Assembly: GCA_023436615.1 (NCBI GenBank)
Contig: JAEZIO010000077.1
Span: forward strand, 1 to 58,611
Direction of reading: 5' to 3'
Source: Pseudomonadota bacterium
GTDB lineage: Bacteria; Pseudomonadota; Alphaproteobacteria; Sphingomonadales; Sphingomonadaceae
DNA: 58,611 nt
Position numbers and translations under genes: made by a program. The notes beneath the pieces were generated by a model. The model was given only the letters and a program-made list of their open reading frames with translations, made no database searches and was not told where the DNA came from. Of the stretch, positions 1 through 7,656 are shown in pieces. Positions within the stretch are counted from its first letter, which is position 1; every line of letters begins with the position of its first letter.

Positions 1-106
1 CGCTAGGCTGTTCAAAAGCTTGCATTTTTTAATATCAGGTTCAGAAGAGCTCCCGCACTAGGCAAAGCCGGAGCGGCCGTCGCGCGGCCGCGGGGAGACT
101 TCTTCG
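1..106 (+). other. AT-rich left-edge leader of the first lipoprotein gene
   Basis: No gene is visible here. Bases 11-38 are unusually AT-rich for this window and contain TTCAAA at 11-16 and TATCAG at 33-38 with 16 bases between them, a poor but possible promoter. GGGGAG at about 92-97 is a reasonable ribosome-binding site for the ATG at 107. The upstream neighbour lies outside the window, so it cannot be told whether the first operon starts here. Confidence 0.3.
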
Positions 107-886
107 ATGCGCAAATCCGCAACCGCGATGGCTATCGCGCTGAGCGTCACGCTGTCCGCATGCGTCCAGACCCGACAATATGCCGACCTTCAGTTCACGC
201 CGCCGCAGGGGGACTATAAGCTTCTGGTCCTTCGGCCCGACGTCACCGTCGGCTCCGTGACGACGGGCGGCATGACCGAACCGCGCGCGGACTGGACCGA
301 GGCGGCGCGGGCCAACATCATTTCCGCGTTGAGGGCGCAGCAGGGCGAGCGGGGCGGCAAGCTTCTCGTGGTCGAGCGCCGGACGGATGTGCCGGGCGTG
401 ACTCCCGACGTCGTCGCCGAGGTCGAGCGCCTCAACTACATCGTCGATCAGTCGATCGTGCTTCACAAATATATGGGGGTCTACCTGCCGACCAAGCGCG
501 GCAAGGGCCTCGAATATACGCTCGGCGAGGATGCCGTGCGGTTCGGGCAGAAGACCGGATTCGACTACATGCTGTTCCTCCACGCCGAGGACAGCTTCGC
601 TTCGCGCGGCCGGGTCGCGCTGCAGGTGCTGGGAATCGCGGGCTGCTTCGTCGGCTTCTGCGCGCCCAATATCGGCGGCGGCGGACAGCTCGCCTATGCG
701 TCGCTGGTCGATCTGCGCACCGGCGAGGTCGTGTGGTTCAACGTCCTACAGACCGGAACCCAGATCGCCGGGATCAACATGGGCGACATCCGCACGCCGC
801 AAGGCGCCGCGCAGATGGTCGACCGGCTGCTCGGGCGGATGAAGCCTGGACGCGACATCCGCCGCGCAATGAAGGGTCAGGGGTGA
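107..886 (+). CDS. Putative outer-membrane lipoprotein, first gene of an M48 protease operon
   Basis: The 259-residue product opens with a short basic and hydrophobic signal ending in LSAC, a lipobox with the acylated cysteine at about residue 19, so it is probably a lipoprotein. The mature part has no motif I recognise. A glycine-rich hydrophobic patch near residues 180-200 (FVGFCAPNIGGGG) is notable. The stop codon at 884-886 shares one base with the ATG of the M48 protease, so the two are translationally coupled. Function is unknown; context suggests an envelope role beside the protease. Confidence 0.8.
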   Translation: MRKSATAMAIALSVTLSACVQTRQYADLQFTPPQGDYKLLVLRPDVTVGSVTTGGMTEPRADWTEAARANIISALRAQQGERGGKLLVVERRTDVPGVTPDVVAEVERLNYIVDQSIVLHKYMGVYLPTKRGKGLEYTLGEDAVRFGQKTGFDYMLFLHAEDSFASRGRVALQVLGIAGCFVGFCAPNIGGGGQLAYASLVDLRTGEVVWFNVLQTGTQIAGINMGDIRTPQGAAQMVDRLLGRMKPGRDIRRAMKGQG

Positions 887-2115
887 TGTGCATCCGTTGT
901 GAAATCAGCAGGCGCTCGCTGCTCGTCGGCGGCGGTGCGTTGGCCGCCGCGACGATGACGGGAGTGGCCCAGGCGCGGATCAAGCCTGCGTCGATGGTGC
1001 CGCTGATCGGCCCCGGGTTCCGGCCAACCGACAAGGACGAGCAGGGCCTGTGGCAACAGATGGACCGGGTCGAGGAGGAGGTCGCCGGCTCCAATCTCGT
1101 CATCGAGGACGAGGGGGTCCGGAGCTACGTTCGCGACCTTATCGGGAAGGTCGGCGGGCCGGCCGCGAAGGACATGCGCATCTACGTGGTGCGAATTCCC
1201 GAGTTCAACGCGATGATGTTCCCGAGCGGCTTTGCGGTCGTATTCTCGGGCCTGCTTCTCCGCATGCGCAACGAGGCGCAGCTTGCCGGCGTCATCGCCC
1301 ACGAATCCGGTCACTTCCTTCGCCGGCACATGATCCGCCAGTGGCGCGACATGCGCCGAAAGAGCGACCTGCTTTCGATCGGAGCGATGCTCGCTGGCGT
1401 CGGCGGCGCGGGCGCTGGGGTCTACACCGGCGATTTCGTTCGCTTGGCGCAACTCGGCGCGATCCTTTCGCTGTTCCGCTACAGCCGCGAGCTCGAGGCC
1501 GAAGCGGACGCGATGGGCGCGAAGCTGATCGCCGAAGCCGGCTACGATCCGCTGGAAATGTCGCACACCTGGAGCCAGCTCATCGCCGAGATGGAGCTCA
1601 GCGCCAAATACCGGCGCAAGCGCCGCGACCGGCATTTCTCCTTGTTCGAGACGCACCCTGCCGAGGAGAGCCGAATGGCGGACCTTCGCGTCAGTGCGGC
1701 CGAGCTTCGCGTCCCCGGCAAGATCTACGACACCGGTCGCGCTCGCTACCTTCAGGCGATCGCGCCGATCCGGCAGATGATGCTCGATGACCAGGTGAAG
1801 CTCAACGATCCGGGAGCGAGCCAATATGTGATCGAAACGCTGGCGCTCGACGGTTGGAACGGGCTGCTCCGCTTCTACGAAGGCGAAGTGTGGCGGCTGC
1901 GCAATCGCGACAGCGAAGGCGATGCCCAGCGCGCCGAGCAGAGCTATGCGATCGCGGTGGCCTATCCGGACGCGCCGCCCGAGGCGTGGCGTTGGCATGG
2001 CCTGTCGCTGATGAAGCAGGGGAGGCGGGCCGAAGGCCGAGCCGCGCTCTCGCGGTACCTTTCGATGAAGCCCGATGCGGCCGATGCGCCGTTCATTCGG
2101 CAGATGATCGGGTGA
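886..2115 (+). CDS. Tat-type M48 family zinc metalloprotease with TPR-like C-terminus
   Basis: This 409-residue protein begins with a twin-arginine-like signal (SRRSLLVGG near residue 8, then a hydrophobic stretch ending in AQA), so export by the Tat route is plausible. The zinc motif HESGH lies at residues 139-143, and a downstream EADAMG segment supplies the expected third ligand, as in BepA/Oma1-like M48 peptidases that control envelope protein quality. The last 80 residues look like a TPR-type helical pair. The start is the ATG overlapping the previous stop; a GTG lies immediately before it. It sits between two lipoprotein genes, which may be partners or substrates. Confidence 0.88.
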   Translation: MCIRCEISRRSLLVGGGALAAATMTGVAQARIKPASMVPLIGPGFRPTDKDEQGLWQQMDRVEEEVAGSNLVIEDEGVRSYVRDLIGKVGGPAAKDMRIYVVRIPEFNAMMFPSGFAVVFSGLLLRMRNEAQLAGVIAHESGHFLRRHMIRQWRDMRRKSDLLSIGAMLAGVGGAGAGVYTGDFVRLAQLGAILSLFRYSRELEAEADAMGAKLIAEAGYDPLEMSHTWSQLIAEMELSAKYRRKRRDRHFSLFETHPAEESRMADLRVSAAELRVPGKIYDTGRARYLQAIAPIRQMMLDDQVKLNDPGASQYVIETLALDGWNGLLRFYEGEVWRLRNRDSEGDAQRAEQSYAIAVAYPDAPPEAWRWHGLSLMKQGRRAEGRAALSRYLSMKPDAADAPFIRQMIG

Positions 2116-2126
2116 GGAAGGAAACG

Positions 2127-2753
2127 ATGAACCGCAAGATCAAGCTCGCCGCTGCCGCTTTGGCCCTCTCGCTCTCCGCCTGCTCGAGCATCGGCGGCGG
2201 CGGCGGGTTCGGGGACTATTACGGCCTCGTCCGCCCGCGCAGCGTTTCGGTTGGGGACGGATCGCTTGCGGTCACTCCGCCGCGCGAGTGGAACCGGCAG
2301 CGCCGCACCTTCTTTGACGACGTGCGATGGGTCGAGGACTGGACGCTCAACGGCCCGCTGCTCGACGACCTGACGTTCATCAGCGGCCTTCCGCACGGCA
2401 AGTTCCTGATCCAGACGAACAAGCGCGACGCGCAGCAGGTGCCGCGCTTCCATTCGGACATGACCGCGCCCGAGATCCAGGCAATGCTCGAAAGCGCATA
2501 CCGCGTCCGCGGCGGAGCCGTGGAGTTCCGGACGCTATCGCTGGAGCCGCGGCCGTTCCTTGGCCAGCCAGGCTTCCAGTTCGACTACGAGCATCTCGAC
2601 AGCGACGAAGTCTGGCGCAAGGGCCGGGCGGTCGGGGCGGTCATCAACGGGCGGCTGTACCTGATCATGCTCGATGCCGTGCGGTCGCATTATTTTCCGG
2701 ACGCGCTGCGTGACATGGAGGCGATGGCGGCCTCCGCTCGACTAAGGGGCTAA
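2127..2753 (+). CDS. Putative lipoprotein, third gene of the M48 protease operon
   Basis: The 208-residue product starts with a signal peptide and lipobox (LSLSACSS, cysteine near residue 19), followed by a glycine run, and is probably anchored to a membrane. The rest is soluble in character and not recognised. GAGGAAGG directly upstream is a strong ribosome-binding site and the gene starts 11 bases after the protease stop, so it belongs to the same operon. Its 3' end faces the minus-strand proline-rich ORF, with two bases between them. Confidence 0.8.
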   Translation: MNRKIKLAAAALALSLSACSSIGGGGGFGDYYGLVRPRSVSVGDGSLAVTPPREWNRQRRTFFDDVRWVEDWTLNGPLLDDLTFISGLPHGKFLIQTNKRDAQQVPRFHSDMTAPEIQAMLESAYRVRGGAVEFRTLSLEPRPFLGQPGFQFDYEHLDSDEVWRKGRAVGAVINGRLYLIMLDAVRSHYFPDALRDMEAMAASARLRG

Positions 2754-2755
2754 GG

Positions 2756-2920
2756 TCAGCCTGTCGGCTGCGCCGGCGTCGGACCGGGCGGGTTGGCCGG
2801 CTGCGCCGGGGCCGGCACGTCGATGTCAGGCCCGACCGGAGGCGTTTCCGGTGGAGCAGGGGTAGGCTGGCCCGGCTGTGGCGGCTGAGGCGTTTCCGGC
2901 GGGACTTGCTGCTGGGCGAT
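2756..2920 (-). CDS. Proline-rich 54-residue mini-protein with apparent ATC start
   Basis: An uninterrupted minus-strand frame of 54 codons ends in TGA two bases from the end of the convergent lipoprotein gene. It is about one third proline, and third positions are mostly G or C, as in real genes here. No ATG, GTG or TTG fits, but AAGGAG lies seven bases before an ATC codon at 2918-2920, exactly where a start should be. It may use the rare ATC start, carry a recent start mutation, or reflect a sequencing error. The product has no signal peptide or known domain. Coding status is uncertain. Confidence 0.4.
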   Translation of the reverse strand: MAQQQVPPETPQPPQPGQPTPAPPETPPVGPDIDVPAPAQPANPPGPTPAQPTG

Positions 2921-2989
2921 CGTTTTTCTCCTTGTCGGGAAAACGCGAAGGGCCGCGGCAGGTTGCAGTCAGTCGGCCGCGCGTCTCGC

Positions 2990-3017
2990 TTGCCCCCGTG
3001 CACAGCCTTGCTATAGG
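2990..3017 (+). promoter_or_regulatory. Sigma-70-like promoter for tRNA-Leu
   Basis: TTGCCC at 2990-2995 and TATAGG at 3012-3017 are separated by 16 bases, placing a transcription start near 3024, just ahead of the tRNA at 3042. The trigger factor gene may be cotranscribed from it. Confidence 0.5.
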
Positions 3018-3041
3018 CCCGCGGCCTTTGAGGATTCATCC

Positions 3042-3125
3042 GCGCGCGTGGCGGAACTGGTAGACGCGCTGGATTTAGGTTCCAGTGTCTTTGACGTGGG
3101 GGTTCGAGTCCCTCCGCGCGCACCA
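3042..3125 (+). tRNA. tRNA-Leu (UAG anticodon)
   Basis: A class II tRNA of 84 bases with encoded CCA. The acceptor halves GCGCGCG (3042-3048) and CGCGCGC (3115-3121) pair perfectly. The anticodon stem CTGGA/TCCAG holds the loop TTTAGGT, giving anticodon TAG. A long variable arm and the GGTTCGAGTCC T-arm fit leucine identity. Confidence 0.95.
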
Positions 3126-3166
3126 TTTCCGAGCGCGGCCAGTCCGGGGACTGGCGAGCACGGAAA
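3126..3166 (+). other. Imperfect hairpin between tRNA-Leu and tig
   Basis: GCCAGTC (3138-3144) and GACTGGC (3149-3155) form a perfect 7-bp stem with a CGGG loop. It is flanked by an outer TTTCCG (3126-3131)/CGGAAA (3161-3166) stem across internal loops. It begins at the base after the tRNA CCA end and has no T-tract, so it fits a processing or leader structure better than a terminator. Confidence 0.45.
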
Positions 3167-3202
3167 TCGCCCGCATCGAACTAGAATAGCGAGATCATTA
3201 CC

Positions 3203-4810
3203 GTGACCATCAAGACCGTCGAGACCGAAAGCGAGGGCCTCAAGCGCGCCTTCATGCTGACTATTCCGGCCAAGGACATCGACGCCCGCGTCGAGCAGGA
3301 AGTGAAGCGCATCGCCCCGCAGGTGCAGATGCCCGGTTTCCGTCCGGGCAAGGTCCCGCCGAACCTGATCAGGAAGATGCATGGCGACACGCTTCAGCGC
3401 GACGCCTTGACCGGCGCGGTTCAGGATGGCGTCCAGAAGCTGCTCGAGGAGAAGAAGCTCCGTCCCGCGATGCAGCCGGAAGTTGAGCTGGACGAGCAAT
3501 ATGAGCCCGGCAAGGACGCGGAGGTCCGGGTGCGCCTTGAAGCGCTTCCCGAGATCCCGGCACCGGACATCGAGGGGCTGAAGCTCGAGCGCCTGACGGT
3601 CGATCCGGACGACAAGGCCGTGGACGAACAGATCGAGCGGCTCCTCCAGTCGAACAAGAGCTGGAAGGACGCGCCCAAGGGCCGCAAGGCCGAAGCCGGC
3701 GACCTCGCGGTCATCGATTTCGAAGGCAAGCTCGGCGGGACGCCGTTCGAGGGCGGCAAGGGCGAGGACATGTCGGTGGAACTGGGCTCCGGCCAGCTCA
3801 TTCCGGGCTTCGAGGACCAGCTCATCGGTGCCAAGGCCGGTGAATCCCGCGAGGTCAAGGTGACCTTCCCGAAGGATTATCAGGCCGAGAATCTCAAGGG
3901 CAAGGACGCGACCTTCGAGGTGACGGTCAAGGCCGTCAAGGTCGCGGGCGAAGCGAAAGCCGACGACGATTTCGCCAAATCGCTCGGGCTCGAGAACCTC
4001 GACCAGCTTCGCAACATCCTTCGCGAGCAGCAGGAGCAGGAGCTAAATGGCCTGACTCGCACGCACATGAAGCGGCGCCTGCTCGACCAGCTGGCGGAGC
4101 GCTGCACCTTTGACGTGCCGGCGTCCATGGTCGAGGCCGAATTCCAGAACATCATGGCGCAGCTCCGCCACGAGGCGAGCCATGAGGCCGATCCGAAGGC
4201 CGCGCTCGACGAGATCGAGAGGGACGCGGACGAATATCGCCACATTGCCGAGCGGCGGGTCCGCCTCGGTCTGCTGTTGTCGGAGATCGGCGGCGCCAAT
4301 GGAGTCCAGATCAGCGACACGGAGATGAACCGTCTTGTGATGCAGGCGGCTTCCCAATATCAGGGCAAGGACCGCGATCGCTTCATCCAGTATTTGCAGC
4401 AGGAACCGGCCGCGGCCGCACAGCTTCGCGCGCCTCTCTATGAAGACAAGGTGGTCGATTTCCTCTTCTCGAAGGCGGAGATCACCGATCGCAAGGCGTC
4501 GCGCGAAGAGCTCGAGGCCGACCTCGAAAGCGAGGAAGGCCACGTACATGGCCCCGGATGCGGTCACGACCATGGCGACGCGAAGCCGAAGAAGGGCAAA
4601 GCCAAGGCTGAAACGAAGAAGCCCTCTACCGCCGAAAAGCGTCCCAAGCCCGAGGCTCCGGCCAAGGGCCCGGTCGAAAAAGCATCGGCCAAACCCAAGC
4701 CGGCAAAGCCGGTGAAGGACGCGGCCGCGGCCAAGGCCCCCGCAGCGAAGGCGGAAAAGAAACCCGAGGCGAAGAAGGCGCCGGCCAAGAAGCCAGCCAA
4801 GAAGGGCTGA
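3203..4810 (+). CDS. tig: Trigger factor, ribosome-associated chaperone and PPIase
   Basis: Trigger factor binds the ribosome exit tunnel and folds nascent chains. The N-terminal domain carries the conserved ribosome-docking loop (GFRPGKVP near residue 48). An FKBP-type domain lies at about 165-250 and the helical substrate-binding domain runs to about 430. At 535 residues it is roughly 100 longer than the usual 430. The extra tail has a histidine-rich segment (GHVHGPGCGHDHGD) followed by lysine/alanine/proline repeats resembling histone H1. The start is a GTG at 3203 that matches the expected MTIKTVET opening; its ribosome-binding site is weak. The cupin gene follows after seven bases. Confidence 0.95.
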   Translation: MTIKTVETESEGLKRAFMLTIPAKDIDARVEQEVKRIAPQVQMPGFRPGKVPPNLIRKMHGDTLQRDALTGAVQDGVQKLLEEKKLRPAMQPEVELDEQYEPGKDAEVRVRLEALPEIPAPDIEGLKLERLTVDPDDKAVDEQIERLLQSNKSWKDAPKGRKAEAGDLAVIDFEGKLGGTPFEGGKGEDMSVELGSGQLIPGFEDQLIGAKAGESREVKVTFPKDYQAENLKGKDATFEVTVKAVKVAGEAKADDDFAKSLGLENLDQLRNILREQQEQELNGLTRTHMKRRLLDQLAERCTFDVPASMVEAEFQNIMAQLRHEASHEADPKAALDEIERDADEYRHIAERRVRLGLLLSEIGGANGVQISDTEMNRLVMQAASQYQGKDRDRFIQYLQQEPAAAAQLRAPLYEDKVVDFLFSKAEITDRKASREELEADLESEEGHVHGPGCGHDHGDAKPKKGKAKAETKKPSTAEKRPKPEAPAKGPVEKASAKPKPAKPVKDAAAAKAPAAKAEKKPEAKKAPAKKPAKKG

Positions 4811-4817
4811 CCGACCA

Positions 4818-5747
4818 ATGGACGAAACCGAGCTCGTTTGCACCGAGCTCGGTCGCGACATCGACCGCCTGAAGGCCGACGGCTTTCGCCTCGATGTCAT
4901 CTATCCGGCGGACGATCCGCACACGGCCGTCCTGTCGAAGGACGGCGCCCGAATCCGTTTGACGACCCGAGCCGGCGTGGCGCCGCCATCTTCGGTCCTG
5001 CCTCCGTTCGAGCCCCACTTCGTGCTGACTCGCGCCGGCGCCGGGTCGGGCGAGGGCAGGGCCGGGATGCTGTATCGCGACCTCATCCCGGGGCGTCTAG
5101 GCGGCCGTTACATCGCCTCGCACATCGCCATCCCCGACGGTGGGCCTGTGGCCGACTGGGTGCATTACCACCGCGTAGCCTTCCAGATGATCTACGTCCG
5201 CGCGGGCTGGGTCCGCGTCGTGTACGAGGATCAAGGCGAACCGTTCGTGATGCGGCCGGGCGACATGGTGCTGCAGCCGCCGGCTATCCGGCACCGGGTC
5301 TTGGAGAGCTCGGCGGGCCTGGAGGTCATCGAAATCGGCTGTCCCGCCCTTCACGAGACCTTCGCCGATCACGAGCTCCAACTTCCGAACGGGTCTGGCG
5401 AGCCGGCCCGCCTGTTCGCCGGTCAGCGCTTCCTGCGGCACGTCGCAGCGAATACGCCGTGGACTTCCTTCGCCGGCGGGGAAGCGCAGGAAAGCCAGAT
5501 GGAGCTTGCGACCGCCGGGATTGCGCAGGTGCGGACCATCCGGGGAAGCGCGCTGCAATTTCCGGGGCATTTCGGAGAGCTCGTTTTCGGCTTCGTCCTG
5601 CAGGGCGGCGGTCATTTGCAATTTCGCGGTGACCACGACCTCGCTGCCGGCGCCGCCTTCGTGATCCCGCCCGAGGAGGCCTGGTCCGTGGCCAACGCGT
5701 CCCGCGATTTCCGATTGCTCCACGTGACCACAAGGACCCTCGCCTAA
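4818..5747 (+). CDS. Two-domain cupin protein
   Basis: This 309-residue protein has a clear cupin at about residues 105-180: an HYHR metal-binding motif, then PGDMVLQPPAIRHRV, which supplies a later histidine. A second, degenerate cupin barrel at about 225-300 (ELVFGFVLQGGG, then VIPPEEAW) lacks the HxH. Bicupins of this kind are metal-dependent dioxygenases, isomerases or binding proteins; the substrate cannot be inferred. It starts seven bases after tig and is probably cotranscribed with it, which may be chance. No signal peptide is present, so it is cytoplasmic. Confidence 0.75.
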   Translation: MDETELVCTELGRDIDRLKADGFRLDVIYPADDPHTAVLSKDGARIRLTTRAGVAPPSSVLPPFEPHFVLTRAGAGSGEGRAGMLYRDLIPGRLGGRYIASHIAIPDGGPVADWVHYHRVAFQMIYVRAGWVRVVYEDQGEPFVMRPGDMVLQPPAIRHRVLESSAGLEVIEIGCPALHETFADHELQLPNGSGEPARLFAGQRFLRHVAANTPWTSFAGGEAQESQMELATAGIAQVRTIRGSALQFPGHFGELVFGFVLQGGGHLQFRGDHDLAAGAAFVIPPEEAWSVANASRDFRLLHVTTRTLA

Positions 5748-5810
5748 AATCGGCCTAGCGGGGCGCAGCGCATCGCCTCTATACGCCCCTTCGTCAGATG
5801 AGGGGGAAAA

Positions 5811-6755
5811 GTGGCCAGCGCCAGACGTCCGAGAATTGCCGTCCTGTTGCCCTGCTTCAACGAGGAAGCGACGATCGGCGCGACCGTGAAGGGCTTTCGC
5901 AAGGCGCTGCCCGGAGCGAGCCTGTTCGTCTACGACAACAACAGCGTCGACAAGACCATGCAAATCGCCGCCAAAGCGGGTGCGGTCGTCCGGTCGGAGC
6001 GCCAGCAGGGCAAGGGCCATGTCGTTCGGCGGATGTTCGCCGACATCGACGCCGACGTGTACGTCATGGCCGACGGCGACCTCACCTACGATCCACAGGC
6101 CGCGCCGGAGATGGTCGCGCTCCTTCTCCGCGACCAACTCGACATGGTCGTCGGCACGCGCAGGCACGAGGAGAAGGACGCCTATCGCGGCGGCCACGTC
6201 CTCGGGAACCGCGTCTTCACCGGCCTGCTCGCCAGCCTGTTCGGGCGCAGCTTCAACGACATCTTCTCCGGCTATCGCGTCTTCTCGCGACGCTTCGTGA
6301 AGAGCTTCCCGGTGCTCTCGTCCGGCTTCGAGATCGAGACCGAGATGAGCGTCCACGCGCTGGAATTGAGGATGCCCGTCGGCGAGGTCGAAACCCGCTA
6401 CCTGGCGCGTCCCGAAGGGTCGGAGTCCAAGCTCTCGACATTCGGCGACGGATGGCGAATCCTGAAGACCATTGGGACCCTCTACCGCGTCGAACGGCCG
6501 ACCTTGTTCTACGGAACCATCGGCGCGCTGCTGCTGGTAGCGGCGCTGCTTCTGTCGGTGCCGCTCGTCGTCACCTACCTACACACCGGGCTGGTCCCGC
6601 GGCTGCCGACCGCCGTCCTCATCACCGGAATCACGATCGTCGCGGTGCTCTGCTTCTTCGCAGGCCTCATCCTCGACACGGTCACGCGGGGTCGCCGCGA
6701 GATGCGACGGCTGTTCTATCTCTCGCTCGACGCGCCGCCCGCCGACGCCGCTTGA
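5811..6755 (+). CDS. Family 2 glycosyltransferase with C-terminal membrane anchor
   Basis: The first 220 residues are a GT-A fold of the DPM1/GtrB kind: the nucleotide-sugar loop VLLPCFNEE near residue 10, a DNNS segment, and a DGD metal motif in MADGDLTYD. Two hydrophobic helices at about 235-290 anchor it in the inner membrane. Such enzymes transfer a sugar to polyprenyl phosphate or to a membrane lipid; the acceptor is unknown. The start is a GTG preceded by GAGGGGG, and a CTATAC -10-like element lies at 5779-5784. The stop codon lies inside the predicted clpP heat-shock promoter. Confidence 0.85.
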   Translation: MASARRPRIAVLLPCFNEEATIGATVKGFRKALPGASLFVYDNNSVDKTMQIAAKAGAVVRSERQQGKGHVVRRMFADIDADVYVMADGDLTYDPQAAPEMVALLLRDQLDMVVGTRRHEEKDAYRGGHVLGNRVFTGLLASLFGRSFNDIFSGYRVFSRRFVKSFPVLSSGFEIETEMSVHALELRMPVGEVETRYLARPEGSESKLSTFGDGWRILKTIGTLYRVERPTLFYGTIGALLLVAALLLSVPLVVTYLHTGLVPRLPTAVLITGITIVAVLCFFAGLILDTVTRGRREMRRLFYLSLDAPPADAA

Positions 6756-6779
6756 ACCTTCGCAGCTTCCGCCCGATGT
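6751..6779 (+). promoter_or_regulatory. RpoH (sigma-32)-like promoter of clpP
   Basis: CTTGAA at 6751-6756 and CCCGATGT at 6772-6779, 15 bases apart, closely match the heat-shock consensus CTTGAA/CCCCATNT. The -35 overlaps the stop of the upstream glycosyltransferase, and the predicted start near 6786 lies about 30 bases before clpP. Confidence 0.55.
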
Positions 6780-6815
6780 AGGCCGGGCAACATCAACCGA
6801 GGACCCATCAGGATC

Positions 6816-7469
6816 ATGGATCACCAGGACATCGTCTCGCAGCTCGTTCCCATCGTCATCGAGCAATCGAACAGGGGCGAGCGCAGCTTCGATATCTATT
6901 CGCGGCTGCTTCGCGAGCGCATTGTCTTCATCACCGGCGCCATCGAGGACCATATGGCGAGCCTCGTTACCGCCCAGCTGCTCTTCCTCGAGTCCGAGAA
7001 CCCGAAGAAGGACATTTTCATGTACATCAACTCGCCCGGCGGGGTGGTGACCGCCGGACTCGCGATCCACGACACCATGCAATATATCCGGCCGAAGATC
7101 GGCACCGTGTGCATCGGACAGGCGGCGTCGATGGGCAGCTTCCTTCTCGCCGCCGGCGAGCCCGGAATGCGCGTCGCTTTGTCGAACAGCCGTATCATGG
7201 TCCACCAGCCTTCGGGCGGCGCCCAGGGCATGGCCGCCGACATCGAAATCCAGGCACGCGAGATCCTGCGGATGCGCAGCCGGCTCAACTCGCTCTACGC
7301 GAAGTACACCGGCCAGACGATCGAGGAGATCGAAAAGGCGATGGACCGCGACAAGTTCATGGAAGCCGACGAGGCCAAGGAATTCGGCATCATCGACGAG
7401 GTCTTCGAGAAGCGACCCGATTCCGGCGACGATGCAGGAACCGGGGCCGGCGAGGTCACGCCGACCTAA
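6816..7469 (+). CDS. clpP: ATP-dependent Clp protease proteolytic subunit
   Basis: ClpP forms the tetradecameric serine protease chamber that works with ClpX or ClpA. The 217 residues carry the full triad in family spacing: Ser105 in GQAASMG, His130 in IMVHQPSGG and Asp179 in AMDRDKF. The oxyanion segment SPGGVV is also present. A weakly conserved 20-residue tail follows the catalytic core. clpX lies 187 bases downstream with its own leader. A heat-shock-like promoter precedes the gene, as expected for ClpP. Confidence 0.98.
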   Translation: MDHQDIVSQLVPIVIEQSNRGERSFDIYSRLLRERIVFITGAIEDHMASLVTAQLLFLESENPKKDIFMYINSPGGVVTAGLAIHDTMQYIRPKIGTVCIGQAASMGSFLLAAGEPGMRVALSNSRIMVHQPSGGAQGMAADIEIQAREILRMRSRLNSLYAKYTGQTIEEIEKAMDRDKFMEADEAKEFGIIDEVFEKRPDSGDDAGTGAGEVTPT

Positions 7470-7656
7470 GCTCTTCAGAAATCGGTGGATTGTTTCGACC
7501 GGCCTCGCTTGTGCGGCCGTCACCGCGTAGCCATATCGGTTTTCGAAATGGGACAGTGGGCGCGGGCATTAACCGAAGCCCAAGCTTGCGCGTTCTATAA
7601 ATCCGGTTAGCGTGACCGGTGCGGAGCTTTTCGGCGCCGCCAGCGTAAGGGATGAA

